From: Phreatobacter sp.
GTDB lineage: Bacteria > Pseudomonadota > Alphaproteobacteria > Rhizobiales > Phreatobacteraceae
NCBI RefSeq assembly: GCF_027532945.1
Contig: NZ_JAPZTZ010000020.1
Location: 1-64,000 of the forward strand
Length of the DNA stretch: 64,000 nt
Direction: 5' to 3'
The position numbers were made by a program, and so were the translations under genes. Positions within the stretch are counted from its first letter, which is position 1. Every line of letters begins with the position of its first letter. Below, one piece after another: positions 34,997 through 43,626 of the stretch. Below the pieces are notes generated by a model. It did not search any database. It saw nothing but the letters and a program-made list of their open reading frames with translations, and was not told the DNA's origin.

Positions 34997-35938
34997 ATGT
35001 TCACGCTCATCGCCCGGCGCCTGATCCAGCTCATCCCGACCATCTTCTTCGTGTCGGTGATGATCTTCCTCCTGCAGCAATTGCTGCCGGGAGACCCCGC
35101 CCTCGTCATGGCGGGTGAGGAGAAGGACCCGGCGGTGATCGAACAGATCCGCCAGCGCTACCGCCTCGACCAGCCGCTCCCCGTCCAGTATCTCGCCTGG
35201 ATCGGGGGCGTGCTGCGCGGCGATCTCGGCGAGAGCATGCGCCTCGCCGAGCCCGTCTCCACCCTCGTCGCCCAGAAGCTTCCCGTGACGGTGCAGCTCG
35301 CCATCATGGCGATGATCTTCACCCTCGGCATCGGCATCCCCGCCGGCATCATCTCGGCGGTGAAGAAGGACACGGCCTGGGACTACGTGGTCAACGTCGT
35401 CGCGCTGTGGGGCATTTCAACGCCGAACTTCTGGCTCGGCATCATGCTGATCTTCCTGTTCTCGGTGCAGCTCGGATGGCTGCCCGCCTCGGGCTATGTC
35501 TCGCCCTTCGAGGATTTCTGGGCCTCCATGGCGGCGACCATCATGCCGGCCTTCGTGCTCGGCAATTCCTTCGCCGGCGTCATCATGCGCCACACCCGCG
35601 CCGCCATGCTCCAAGTGATGGAGAGCGACTATGTGCGCACGGCGCGGGCCAAGGGCCTCGATTCCCGCACCGTCATCCTCAAACACGCCCTGCGCAACGC
35701 GCTCACCCCGGTCATCACGCTGGGCGCGCTGGAATTCGGCACGCTGCTGTCGGGCGCGGTGCTGACCGAGCAGATCTTCTCCATACCCGGCTTCGGCAAG
35801 CTCATCGTCGATGCGGTGTTCAACCGCGACTACGCGGTGGTGCAGGGCGTCGTGCTGATCACCGCGACGACCTATATCGTGCTGAACCTCCTCGCCGATA
35901 TCGGCTACATCCTCGCCAATCCGCGGCTGAGGAGCTGA
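34997..35938 (+). CDS. Dpp-type ABC transporter permease (DppB/GsiC-like)
   Basis: A 313-residue permease with RRLIQLIPTIFFVSVMIFLL, LLPGDPALVMAGEE, the EAA loop TARAKGLDSRTVILKHALRN and GAVLTEQIFSIPGFGKL. Six membrane segments are expected. It starts 14 bases after the binding-protein gene and ends 3 bases before the second permease, in a tight operon. Confidence 0.93.
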   Translation: MFTLIARRLIQLIPTIFFVSVMIFLLQQLLPGDPALVMAGEEKDPAVIEQIRQRYRLDQPLPVQYLAWIGGVLRGDLGESMRLAEPVSTLVAQKLPVTVQLAIMAMIFTLGIGIPAGIISAVKKDTAWDYVVNVVALWGISTPNFWLGIMLIFLFSVQLGWLPASGYVSPFEDFWASMAATIMPAFVLGNSFAGVIMRHTRAAMLQVMESDYVRTARAKGLDSRTVILKHALRNALTPVITLGALEFGTLLSGAVLTEQIFSIPGFGKLIVDAVFNRDYAVVQGVVLITATTYIVLNLLADIGYILANPRLRS

Positions 35939-35941
35939 CCC

Positions 35942-36826
35942 ATGGCCGCAACCTCCACCCTCGCCGCGCCTGCCGCGGATGTGCCCCACGAGAGCCCCGG
36001 CGCCCGCGCCTGGCGGCGGCTGAAGAAGCGCCGCACCGCCATGGTGGCGCTCGGCATCCTCGTCGTGCTGACGTTGCTCGCGGTCTTCGCGCCGCTCATC
36101 GCCACCCATGACCCGACCCAGCAGAGCTGGCGGGCGGTCCGCCAGGCCCCCTCCTGGATGCACTGGTTCGGCACCGACGAGGTCGGACGCGACATCTTCT
36201 CCCGCATCGTCTACGGCACCCGCGCCTCGCTCTCGGCCGGCGTCATCTCGGTCGCCATCGCCATTGCCGCCGGCGTGCCGCTGGGCCTGCTCGCCGGCTA
36301 TGCCGGCGGCTGGGTGGATGCGCTGATCTCGCGCATCACCGACGCCATGCTGGCGAGCCCCTTCCTCATCCTCGCCATCGCGCTCGCCGCCTTCCTCGGG
36401 CCCTCGCTGCAGAACGCCATGATCGCCATCGGCATCACCGCGACGCCGGTCTTCGTGCGGCTCACCCGCGGCCAGGTCCTGTCGATCAAGATGGAGGACT
36501 ATGTCGAGGCGGCGCGGGCCGTGGGCAACACGAAGCTGCGCATCGCCTTCACCCACATCCTGCCGAACGTCATGCCGCAGCTGCTCGTCCAGGGCACGCT
36601 GACCATCGCCACCGCCATCATCGCCGAGGCCTCGCTGTCCTTCCTCGGCCTTGGCCAGCAGCCGCCCGCGCCCTCCTGGGGATCGATGCTGAACGTCGCC
36701 CAGCGCTTCCTGTCGAACGCGCCGTGGATGGCGGTCTTCCCCGGCATCGCGATCTTCCTGACGGTGCTGAGCTTCAACCTGCTCGGCGATGGTCTGAGGG
36801 ACGCGCTCGATCCCAAGGCGAAGTAG
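35942..36826 (+). CDS. Dpp-type ABC transporter permease (DppC/GsiD-like)
   Basis: A 294-residue permease. It has the N-terminal KKRRTAMVALGILVVLTLLA, WFGTDEVGRDIFSRIVYGTR, the EAA loop EAARAVGNTKLRIAFTHILPN and LLGDGLRDALDPKAK. Last gene of the operon. Its TAG stop ends one base before the first base of the stop codon of the leftward ATPase gene, leaving no space for a terminator. Confidence 0.93.
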   Translation: MAATSTLAAPAADVPHESPGARAWRRLKKRRTAMVALGILVVLTLLAVFAPLIATHDPTQQSWRAVRQAPSWMHWFGTDEVGRDIFSRIVYGTRASLSAGVISVAIAIAAGVPLGLLAGYAGGWVDALISRITDAMLASPFLILAIALAAFLGPSLQNAMIAIGITATPVFVRLTRGQVLSIKMEDYVEAARAVGNTKLRIAFTHILPNVMPQLLVQGTLTIATAIIAEASLSFLGLGQQPPAPSWGSMLNVAQRFLSNAPWMAVFPGIAIFLTVLSFNLLGDGLRDALDPKAK

Positions 36827-37591
36827 TCACCCCGGCAGGAAGGCCGTCCGCCCGCCGGGCTCCACGACCGTCTCCACCGGGGCGCCGTAGAGCGCCGCGA
36901 GCCGCTCCTGCGACAGCACCTCGCCGACCGGCCCGAGGGCCATGACCCCGCCGTCGCGCAAGAGCGCCACGCGGTCGGCATGGCCCAGCGCCTGGTTCGG
37001 ATCATGGGTCGTGAACAGCACGCCGAGCCCGTCGGCTGCGAGGCTGCGGATCTGCCGCATGACCTTGCCCTGGTTGCCGAAGTCGAGGCTCGCGGTCGGC
37101 TCGTCCAGCACGATGAAGCGCGGTTCCTGCGCGAGCGCGCGCGCCACCAGCACCAGCTGCCGCTCACCACCGGAGATCATCGTCACCGGCCGCTCGGACA
37201 GATGCGCGATGCCGAGCCGCTCCAGCATGGCCGCCGCCACGGCGCGATCCTTCGCTCCCGGCCGGGCGAAAAGCCCGCCATGGGCGGTGCGGCCCATCAG
37301 CACCACGTCGAAGGCGGTGAAGGCGAAAGTGCCGTGATGGCTCTGCGGCACATAGGCGACAAGGCGGGCGCGCTCGCGCACCGGGATCACCGCGAGGTCA
37401 CGCCCGTCGAACACGACGCTGCCCGCCTGCGGCGGAAGGAGGCCCAGCAGCGTCTTGAGAAGCGTCGTCTTGCCCCCGCCATTCGGCCCGAGCAGGGCCA
37501 GCACCTCGCCGGCTGCGACGGCAAGGCTGACGCCCTGCCCGACCGGATGGCCGCGATAGCCGAAGGCGAGATCCTGGGCGCCGAGCGTCAC
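36827..37591 (-). CDS. Iron/cobalamin-type ABC transporter ATP-binding protein
   Basis: A 254-residue ATPase of the FecE/FepC/BtuD class. It has Walker A GPNGGGKTT, YVPQSHHGTFAFTAFDVVLMGR, the signature ISGGERQLVLVARAL, Walker B FIVLDEPTASLDFGNQG and TTHDPNQAL. The GTG start overlaps the upstream permease stop as GTGA, which shows tight coupling. It energises import by the neighbouring permease; whether the cargo is a ferric siderophore, haem, cobalamin or an oxyanion is not clear. Confidence 0.91.
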   Translation of the reverse strand: MTLGAQDLAFGYRGHPVGQGVSLAVAAGEVLALLGPNGGGKTTLLKTLLGLLPPQAGSVVFDGRDLAVIPVRERARLVAYVPQSHHGTFAFTAFDVVLMGRTAHGGLFARPGAKDRAVAAAMLERLGIAHLSERPVTMISGGERQLVLVARALAQEPRFIVLDEPTASLDFGNQGKVMRQIRSLAADGLGVLFTTHDPNQALGHADRVALLRDGGVMALGPVGEVLSQERLAALYGAPVETVVEPGGRTAFLPG

Positions 37592-38604
37592 GACCAGCCC
37601 CCGCGCGAGGAGGCGAGCAGCCAGATGAAGAAGGGCGTGCCGATCACCGCCGTGAGGATGCCGAGCGGCACCTCCACCGGCCCGAGCGTGCGGGCGAGCG
37701 TGTCGATGAGCAGGAGATAGCCGCCGCCGAGCAGGGCCGAGGCCGGAATGAGCCGGCCGAAATCCGGCCCGACGAGAAAGCGGGCGAGATGCGGCACGAC
37801 GAGCCCGACCCAGCCGATGATGCCCGCCGCCGCGACGCTCGCGGCCGTGGTGAGCGTCGCCGCCACGACGATGACGATGCGCAACAGGCCGGTCGGCAGA
37901 CCGAGGGCGCGGGCCTCCTCTTCGGGCAGCGACAGGGCGTTCATCCGCCAGCGCAGCGCCACCAGCACGGCCGCACCAATGACCACGGGACCAGCGAGCG
38001 GAAGGAGGTCGGCGGGGCTTGCCGCCGACAGGCTGCCGAGCAGCCAGAAGGTCATGGCCGGCAGCTGGTTATAGGGATCGGCCAGCACCTTCACGAGGCC
38101 GACCCCGGCCCCGAGCAGCGCTCCCATGACCACGCCGGTCAGCACCAGCGTCAGGATCGGATCGCCGGAGCGGATGGTGGAGCCGACCGCATAGACGGCG
38201 GCAACCGCGACCAGCCCGCCGACGAAGGCGGCCGCCTGGATGCCGAAGATCCCGAAGGAGAAGAGGATGGCGATGACCGCGCCGAGCGCTGCCCCCGACG
38301 ACGCCCCGAGGATGTCGGGGGAGACCAGCGGATTGCGGAACAGGCCCTGGAAGGCGGCGCCGGCAATGGCCAGCGCCGCGCCGCAGGCAAGCGCTGCGAG
38401 GACCCGCGGCCCGCGGATCTGGAAGATCACCGCCTCCACCGCCGGCGACAGGCCGGACGGCGTGCCCGTCAGCCGCGACCAAAGCGCCACGGCGATATCC
38501 GTGAGGCTGACGGGAAAGCGCCCCACGGCGAAGGCGACGCCAAGGCCGAGGACAAGCACCGCCACCGCGACGGCCCCGCCGCTGAAGGATCGCACCGGGC
38601 TCAT
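37588..38604 (-). CDS. FecCD-family ABC transporter permease
   Basis: A 338-residue FecCD permease with about ten membrane segments. It carries RGPRVLAALACGAALAIAGAAFQGLFRNPL and the coupling region GIIGWVGLVVPHLARFLVG, both standard in BtuC/FecD. ATG 38604 is 2 bases from the binding-protein stop. Only one permease is present, so it should act as a homodimer as BtuC does. Confidence 0.92.
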   Translation of the reverse strand: MSPVRSFSGGAVAVAVLVLGLGVAFAVGRFPVSLTDIAVALWSRLTGTPSGLSPAVEAVIFQIRGPRVLAALACGAALAIAGAAFQGLFRNPLVSPDILGASSGAALGAVIAILFSFGIFGIQAAAFVGGLVAVAAVYAVGSTIRSGDPILTLVLTGVVMGALLGAGVGLVKVLADPYNQLPAMTFWLLGSLSAASPADLLPLAGPVVIGAAVLVALRWRMNALSLPEEEARALGLPTGLLRIVIVVAATLTTAASVAAAGIIGWVGLVVPHLARFLVGPDFGRLIPASALLGGGYLLLIDTLARTLGPVEVPLGILTAVIGTPFFIWLLASSRGGWS

Positions 38605-38606
38605 GG

Positions 38607-39644
38607 TCAGTCGCGGCCGGCGAGGACGCGGTCGATCTGCGCCTCGGTGGGAGTGACGTGGTAGAACAGCGTGTGGAAGTCGCGCGTCAGCGTCCGGATG
38701 TCCTCGCTGACAAGCGCGGGATAGAGGATCTTGGCGAGCCACCAGAGGCCGGCGAGACGGTTCACCGAGGGCGGGAAATCCACCCAGCCGAAAGGGATCT
38801 TCGGCGAGAGATGCACCCGCCCATCCGCCACAGCCCTCACCCCGCGCCAGGCCGGATCGGAGCGCACATTGGCGGCAAAGGTCTGGTCGATGGTGACGAT
38901 GACCTCGGGGTTCCAGGCCAGCACCTGTTCGAGCGAAACCTGCGCGAGCCCGCCGCCCATGCCGTCGCGGGCGACATTGACCGCGCCGAGGAACTCCACC
39001 GTCTCGACATTGATGGAGCCGGCAAGGCCCGTCTCCAGGCCGCGCGGCCCGCGGGCATAGTAGACGCGGGGGCGGCGCTCCCGCGGCACGGTCTCGGTGC
39101 GCGAGAGCAGCGTCTTCATCGTCTCCTCGGCCCAGTCCGACAGGAGCTTCGCCCGCCGTTCAAAACCGGTGAGCTGGCCGAGCGTGATGTAGCTGCCGGG
39201 AATGGCGTCGAAGCGACCGTCGAGCAGGGCATAGGGAATGCCGGTCTGGCCCTGCACGCGGTCCGCGAGTTCGGCGAAGGTGCGCCGCGTCGAGCCGGAA
39301 TCGAGGATCAGGTCGGGGCGGAGCGCCAGCACCAGTTCGAGATTGGCGGTGTTGCCGCGGCCGGTGATGCGGCCGACCTCGGGACGGGCGCCGACCTCGG
39401 GCAGCAGGAATTCGCGCTCTTCCGGGCGGTTGGCGCGCGGCCAGCCGATGAGGAGGTCGGGGGCGAGCGTGTAGAGGAGGATCGCCGCGGGGGGACCTGC
39501 CGGGAAGACACGGCCGACGCTCGCCGGGATCGGCACCTGCCGGCCCGCCCCGTCGATGACGAAGGGCGTGCGCGCGAGCGCCGGCGCGGCGAGGCCTGCC
39601 GCCAGCGTGCCGAGAGCCAGCCGCCTGTCGATCCGCAGGCTCAT
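38607..39644 (-). CDS. Iron/cobalamin-type periplasmic binding protein
   Basis: A 345-residue class III binding protein (Peripla_BP_2). The signal peptide LRIDRRLALGTLAAGLAAPALA contains a twin arginine. The mature part starts FVIDGAGRQVPIPASVGRV, followed by LAPDLLIGWPR, ALRPDLILDSGS and YYARGPRGLETG. First gene of a three-gene importer operon. ATG 39644 is used; ATG 39674, with a better GAAGG site, would add 10 residues. No riboswitch-like element is evident upstream, so the regulator and cargo remain open. Confidence 0.87.
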   Translation of the reverse strand: MSLRIDRRLALGTLAAGLAAPALARTPFVIDGAGRQVPIPASVGRVFPAGPPAAILLYTLAPDLLIGWPRANRPEEREFLLPEVGARPEVGRITGRGNTANLELVLALRPDLILDSGSTRRTFAELADRVQGQTGIPYALLDGRFDAIPGSYITLGQLTGFERRAKLLSDWAEETMKTLLSRTETVPRERRPRVYYARGPRGLETGLAGSINVETVEFLGAVNVARDGMGGGLAQVSLEQVLAWNPEVIVTIDQTFAANVRSDPAWRGVRAVADGRVHLSPKIPFGWVDFPPSVNRLAGLWWLAKILYPALVSEDIRTLTRDFHTLFYHVTPTEAQIDRVLAGRD

Positions 39645-39771
39645 GCCGAGGCCACCCTTGAGATCATGCCGCATCCCGCGACCTTCATGACGCGTCTCCT
39701 TCGGTGTAGAGGTCGGCGCGACCATGCCTCGTCGTCCCATCGGCGTCGAGGGCCAGCAGGACGCATCCCCC

Positions 39772-40362
39772 ATGACCCTCCTGAACCTCGACGGCTATAC
39801 GGACCTGCCGGCCGGCAAGATCGCCGCGGTGGTGACCTATCTGGAGATGCTCGAGCGGCCGGCCAGCCCGCCTGCGGACCTCTTGCCGCTCCGCGCCGTG
39901 ACGTCTCCCGACCTCGCCTGGTATCGCCGCCTTTACGCCGCCATCGGCCTCGACTGGCTGTGGACCTCGCGCCTCTTGATGGAGGATGCGGCACTCGCCG
40001 CGATCCTCCACCATCCCGCCAATGCGCTCTTCGTCGCCGAGGGCACAGGCGGCGAGATCGGCATCGTCGAGCTTGACCGTCGAAACCCCGCAGATGTCGA
40101 GATCAGCTTCTTCGGTCTCGTGCCAGGAGCCACCGGCCAGGGCCTCGGCCCCCGGATGATGGCCGCAGCCCTTGCCGAGGCCTGGCAGCCTGAGACGCGG
40201 CGCGTCTGGCTGCACACTTGCACCCTCGACCATCCCGGCGCCGTGACCTTCTACCGGCGTTGCGGCTTCACGCCCTACAAGCGCGCCATCGAGGTGATGG
40301 ACGACCCGCGGCTCACCGGCGCCATCCCGCGCGAGGCGGCGCCGCGCGTGCCCCTCATCTGA
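39772..40362 (+). CDS. GNAT-family N-acetyltransferase
   Basis: A 196-residue protein with a GNAT domain. GNAT features are FFGLVPGATGQGLGPRMMAAALAEA (acetyl-CoA loop) and HPGAVTFYRRCGF (last helix). ATG 39772 matches the likely conserved start MTLLNLDGYTDLPAGKIAAV; ATG 39724 is possible and adds 16 residues. Its 3' end overlaps the convergent epmA gene by 8 bases. The substrate is unknown. Confidence 0.82.
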   Translation: MTLLNLDGYTDLPAGKIAAVVTYLEMLERPASPPADLLPLRAVTSPDLAWYRRLYAAIGLDWLWTSRLLMEDAALAAILHHPANALFVAEGTGGEIGIVELDRRNPADVEISFFGLVPGATGQGLGPRMMAAALAEAWQPETRRVWLHTCTLDHPGAVTFYRRCGFTPYKRAIEVMDDPRLTGAIPREAAPRVPLI

Positions 40363-41404
40363 CGGCGTCCGGGACGGGTGTCCAGACCACATCCTCGATG
40401 TGGCGGGCGCCGGCGGCGAGCATCACGAGACGCTCGAAGCCGAGCGCGATGCCGGCAGTCGGCGGCATGAGGGCGAGGGCTGCGAGAAGCTCCTCGTCGA
40501 TCGGATAGGCCTCGCCATAGACGCGCTGCTTCTCCGCCATCTCCGCCTCGAAGCGGCGGCGCTGCTCGGCAGGGTCGGTCAGTTCGCCGAAGGCATTGGC
40601 GAGTTCGACGCCGCAGGCATAGAGCTCGAAGCGCTCGGCGACCCGCGGATCGGCCGCCTTCGGGCGGGCCAAGGCCGCCTCCGACACAGGGTATTCGCAC
40701 AGGATCGTCGCGCGGCCGAAGCCGAGATGCGGCTCGATTCGCTCCACCAGCACCTTCGAGAAAATGTCGGCCCACGTGTCGTCCTCGGACACGCGGATGC
40801 CGGAGACCTTCGCCTGCGTCGCGAGGCCATCGCGGTCGGTCGCACCGGAGGCAGCGACGGACGCCAACAGGTCGATGCCGGCATGGCGGCGGAAGGCTTC
40901 GGCGAGGGTCAGGCGCTCGGGCTCCAGCGCCGGATCGCAGTCGCGCCCGCGCCAGGTCAGGCTATCGCGGCCGGCGGTGGCGCAGGCAAGGCGCAGGAGG
41001 TCGACGCAGTCCGCCATCAGCTGCTCGTAAGCCTCACCCACCCGGTACCACTCGACCATGGTGAACTCGGGATGGTGCAAAGGCCCGCGCTCGCGGTTGC
41101 GGAAGACCCGGGCGAAATCGACGATCCGCGTCTCGCCGGCGGCGATGAGCTTCTTCGCCGCGAACTCGGGCGAGGTGTGGAGGTAGAGCGGCTGCGCACG
41201 CCCCTCAATGGTCAGCGCCTCGGTCGCGAAGCCGTGGAGATGCGCCTCGTTGCCGGGCGAGACCTGCAGGATGCCGGCCTCGACCTCGGTGAAGGCGCGG
41301 TCCGCAAACCAGCCGCGCAGCGCCGCCTTGATGCGGTTGCGAGCCAGCAGGAAGGGGCGGCGGTCAGCGTGGCGGTCGCGGTCCCACCAGGGCGAAGCGG
41401 TCAT
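40355..41404 (-). CDS. epmA: EF-P lysine lysyltransferase
   Basis: A 349-residue class II aminoacyl-tRNA-synthetase-like enzyme without a tRNA-binding domain (EpmA/PoxA/GenX). It has YLHTSPEFAAKKLIAAG (motif 1/2 region), FRNRERGPLHHPEFTMVEWY (motif 2) and GIALGFERLVML (motif 3). EpmA attaches beta-lysine to the tip lysine of elongation factor P, which is encoded two genes away on the other strand. The lysine 2,3-aminomutase EpmB is not in the window. It is divergent from the thioesterase gene. Confidence 0.93.
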   Translation of the reverse strand: MTASPWWDRDRHADRRPFLLARNRIKAALRGWFADRAFTEVEAGILQVSPGNEAHLHGFATEALTIEGRAQPLYLHTSPEFAAKKLIAAGETRIVDFARVFRNRERGPLHHPEFTMVEWYRVGEAYEQLMADCVDLLRLACATAGRDSLTWRGRDCDPALEPERLTLAEAFRRHAGIDLLASVAASGATDRDGLATQAKVSGIRVSEDDTWADIFSKVLVERIEPHLGFGRATILCEYPVSEAALARPKAADPRVAERFELYACGVELANAFGELTDPAEQRRRFEAEMAEKQRVYGEAYPIDEELLAALALMPPTAGIALGFERLVMLAAGARHIEDVVWTPVPDAVR

Positions 41405-41498
41405 CGTTCGGCACCCATGACCTTCGGCATCATTGCCGAAGCACGGCCCCCCTCATAGGCTCCGCCGCCTCACGAGAAAACCTCCCCCCGAGTGCCCC

Positions 41499-42317
41499 AT
41501 GCCCGATGCCCTCCACCCGCTCGACGCCGCCCTTGCCTTCACGCCGGCCGCCGACGGGGCCCTCGAAGGCCGGACCTCGCCGGCCTACTGGAATATGGTC
41601 GGGCCCTTCGGCGGCATCACCGCGGCGCAGCTTCTGAAGGCGGCGCTCGACCATCCCGCCCGCATCGGCGAGCCGGTCGCGCAGACGGTCAACTTCTGCG
41701 CCCCAATCGCCGAGGGTGACTTCACCATCCGGGTGAAGGAGGTGCGCTCCGGCCGCTCGGTCCAGCATTTCTATGCCGAGTTGGTGCAGGGCGAGACCAT
41801 CGCCGCCAGCGCCACCATGGTCTTTGCCAGGCGCAGCGAAACCTGGGGCCACCACACGGTCCCTATGCCCGAGGCCCCACCCGCGTCGCAGGTGCCGGTG
41901 CTCACAAAGAAGCCGCCACTCGCCTGGCTCGGCGCCTATGAGTTCCGCTATGTCTCGGGCCTGCCGATCATGGCGAGCGAGGCCTTCCCGGAGCCGCAGA
42001 GCGCGAAGTCGCTCATCTGGGTCGCCGACCAACCGCCGCGGCCGCTCGACCACGTGGCGCTCGCATCCCTCTGCGATGTCTTCATCGTCCGGGTCTTCCA
42101 GGTCCGCGGTCTCAGGACCCCCGCCGGCACCGTGTCGATGACGTCCTACTTTCACGCCAGCGCCGAGGAGCTGGCACGGCAGGGCACGCGCCCCCTTCTC
42201 GCAAGGGTCGATTCGACCCGCTTCGGCGACCAGTTCCACGACCAGCAGGCCGAGCTCTGGTCCGACGAGGGCAAGCTCCTCGCCACCACCACGCAGGTGG
42301 TCTGGTTCCGCGAGTAA
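41499..42317 (+). CDS. Acyl-CoA thioesterase, TesB-like double hotdog
   Basis: A 272-residue protein with two hotdog halves. [22 protein letters not shown] near residue 35 belongs to the first, and [14 protein letters not shown] with SMTSYFHA to the second, as in TesB-type thioesterases that hydrolyse acyl-CoA. ATG 41499 agrees with the start of homology; an upstream frame to 41433 has none. It lies between divergent epmA and downstream efp. Confidence 0.85.
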   Translation: MPDALHPLDAALAFTPAADGALEGRTSPAYWNMVGPFGGITAAQLLKAALDHPARIGEPVAQTVNFCAPIAEGDFTIRVKEVRSGRSVQHFYAELVQGETIAASATMVFARRSETWGHHTVPMPEAPPASQVPVLTKKPPLAWLGAYEFRYVSGLPIMASEAFPEPQSAKSLIWVADQPPRPLDHVALASLCDVFIVRVFQVRGLRTPAGTVSMTSYFHASAEELARQGTRPLLARVDSTRFGDQFHDQQAELWSDEGKLLATTTQVVWFRE

Positions 42318-42409
42318 GTCGCGGGGGTGGCGCTTTCGGCCAACTTCGTCTATGCGACGGCGCGACAGATCACGCGGGTCAAACCCGCCAATCCCCAAGG
42401 ACCCATCCC

Positions 42410-42979
42410 GTGCCGAAGGTCATCGCCTCCTCCGTCCGCAAGGGCAACATCCTCGAAGTCGACGGCAAGCTCTACCTGATCGTCTCCGCCCAGAACATTC
42501 ATCCGGGCAAGGGCACGCCGGTCACCCAGGTCGACATGCGCCGCCTCTCCGACGGCGTGAAGGTGTCCGAGCGCTGGCGCACCACCGAGATGGTCGAGCG
42601 CGCTTATGTCGAGGACCGTCCCTACACCTACCTCTACACGGATGGTGACGGGAACCACTTCATGAACAAGGAGACCTACGAGCAGATCGCGGTCCCGGAC
42701 GACATCCTCGGCGACGCCAAGCCCTATCTCCAGAACGAGATGGAAGTGAAGCTGTCGGTCTACGAGGGCAATGCCGTGGGCATCGAGCTGCCGCAGCGCG
42801 TCACCCTCGAGGTCGTCGAGACCGAGCCGGTGACCAAGGGCCAGACCGCCTCCTCCTCCTACAAGCCCGCCATCCTCTCCAACGGCGTGCGCACGCTGGT
42901 TCCGCCGCATATCGGCGTCGGCACCCGCATCGTCGTCATGACCGAGGACGGTTCCTATTCCGAGCGCGCCAAGGACTGA
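42410..42979 (+). CDS. efp: Elongation factor P
   Basis: A 189-residue EF-P of standard length and three-domain plan. The KOW-like N-terminal domain carries the exposed loop HPGKGTP with K34, the target of beta-lysylation by EpmA. The C-terminal OB domain ends [22 protein letters not shown] relieves ribosome stalling at proline runs, which fits a genome with very proline-rich proteins such as the OmpA-type one here. The start is GTG with AAGGA 8 bases upstream. Confidence 0.97.
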   Translation: MPKVIASSVRKGNILEVDGKLYLIVSAQNIHPGKGTPVTQVDMRRLSDGVKVSERWRTTEMVERAYVEDRPYTYLYTDGDGNHFMNKETYEQIAVPDDILGDAKPYLQNEMEVKLSVYEGNAVGIELPQRVTLEVVETEPVTKGQTASSSYKPAILSNGVRTLVPPHIGVGTRIVVMTEDGSYSERAKD

Positions 42980-43006
42980 GCGGTCCTTCTCGCGATCGAC
43001 GCCTTG

Positions 43007-43036
43007 AAGGCCGGGCCCGCGCCCGGCCTTTTGCTT
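43007..43036 (+). terminator. Terminator after efp
   Basis: AAGGCCGGGC and GCCCGGCCTT form a perfect 10-base stem around CCGC, followed by TTGCTTT. It is a classic Rho-independent terminator 27 bases after the efp stop. Confidence 0.85.
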
Positions 43037-43084
43037 TATTGCACGCCGGACCAACCCGTTCCGGACGCCCACCGGAACCACTCA

Positions 43085-43175
43085 CCGTCATGCCCGGGCG
43101 TGGCCCGGGCATCGACGAATTCTCATGGGGCGGTGGTCAAGTCGTGGAAGCCCGCCACAAGGGCGGGCATGACGG
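43085..43175. repeat. 91-base palindromic intergenic repeat
   Basis: The ends CCGTCATGCCCG and CGGGCATGACGG are perfect 12-base inverted repeats. Inside are CCCGGGC-GTG-GCCCGGG and CCCGCC-ACAA-GGGCGG hairpins. This matches a class of mobile-looking intergenic palindromes common in Hyphomicrobiales. It lies between the efp terminator and the convergent SnoaL-like gene. Confidence 0.75.
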
Positions 43176-43204
43176 ACAGTGCGGTGCTCTTCCTTGAGAA
43201 CGGC

Positions 43205-43600
43205 CTAGGCCTTCGCCATCGCCGTGGCGAAGCTCCAGCTGTCCGGATAGACCTCATAGGCCGCGACGCGGTCGCCCTCGAAGCGGAAGAGGTTCGCCGC
43301 GCGAACCTTCAGCTCCTCGCCGGTGGCGCGCACACGCCAGTGGCCCTCCAGCACGATGCAGACACCGCCCTCGCCCTCGATGCGATGCACCGTGTCGATG
43401 GCGAGGATCTCCAGATGCTCGGCGACCCGCTTGAAGAAGGTCAGCACCTTCGGCCGCCCCTCCCAGACACCGGCCCAGGGCACGATGCCCACAGGCCCGT
43501 TCCAGCGCACCACCACATCGTCGGTGGTCACGGCGGCGAGGGCGCCGGCGTCCCCCGCGCGCAGCGCAGCATACCAGCGGTCGAGAATGGCCTGGGTCAT
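43205..43600 (-). CDS. SnoaL/NTF2-like fold protein
   Basis: A 131-residue alpha+beta cone protein. The pattern ILDRWYAALRAGDAGALAAV, then TDDVVVRWNGP, then VYPDSWSF is typical of SnoaL-like proteins with a single NTF2-type domain. Family members are small enzymes, isomerases or cyclases, or ligand binders. No catalytic residues can be assigned and no pathway genes adjoin it. Confidence 0.75.
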   Translation of the reverse strand: MTQAILDRWYAALRAGDAGALAAVTTDDVVVRWNGPVGIVPWAGVWEGRPKVLTFFKRVAEHLEILAIDTVHRIEGEGGVCIVLEGHWRVRATGEELKVRAANLFRFEGDRVAAYEVYPDSWSFATAMAKA

Positions 43601-43626
43601 GCCGCCTTCATGCCGGCCACTCGGCC

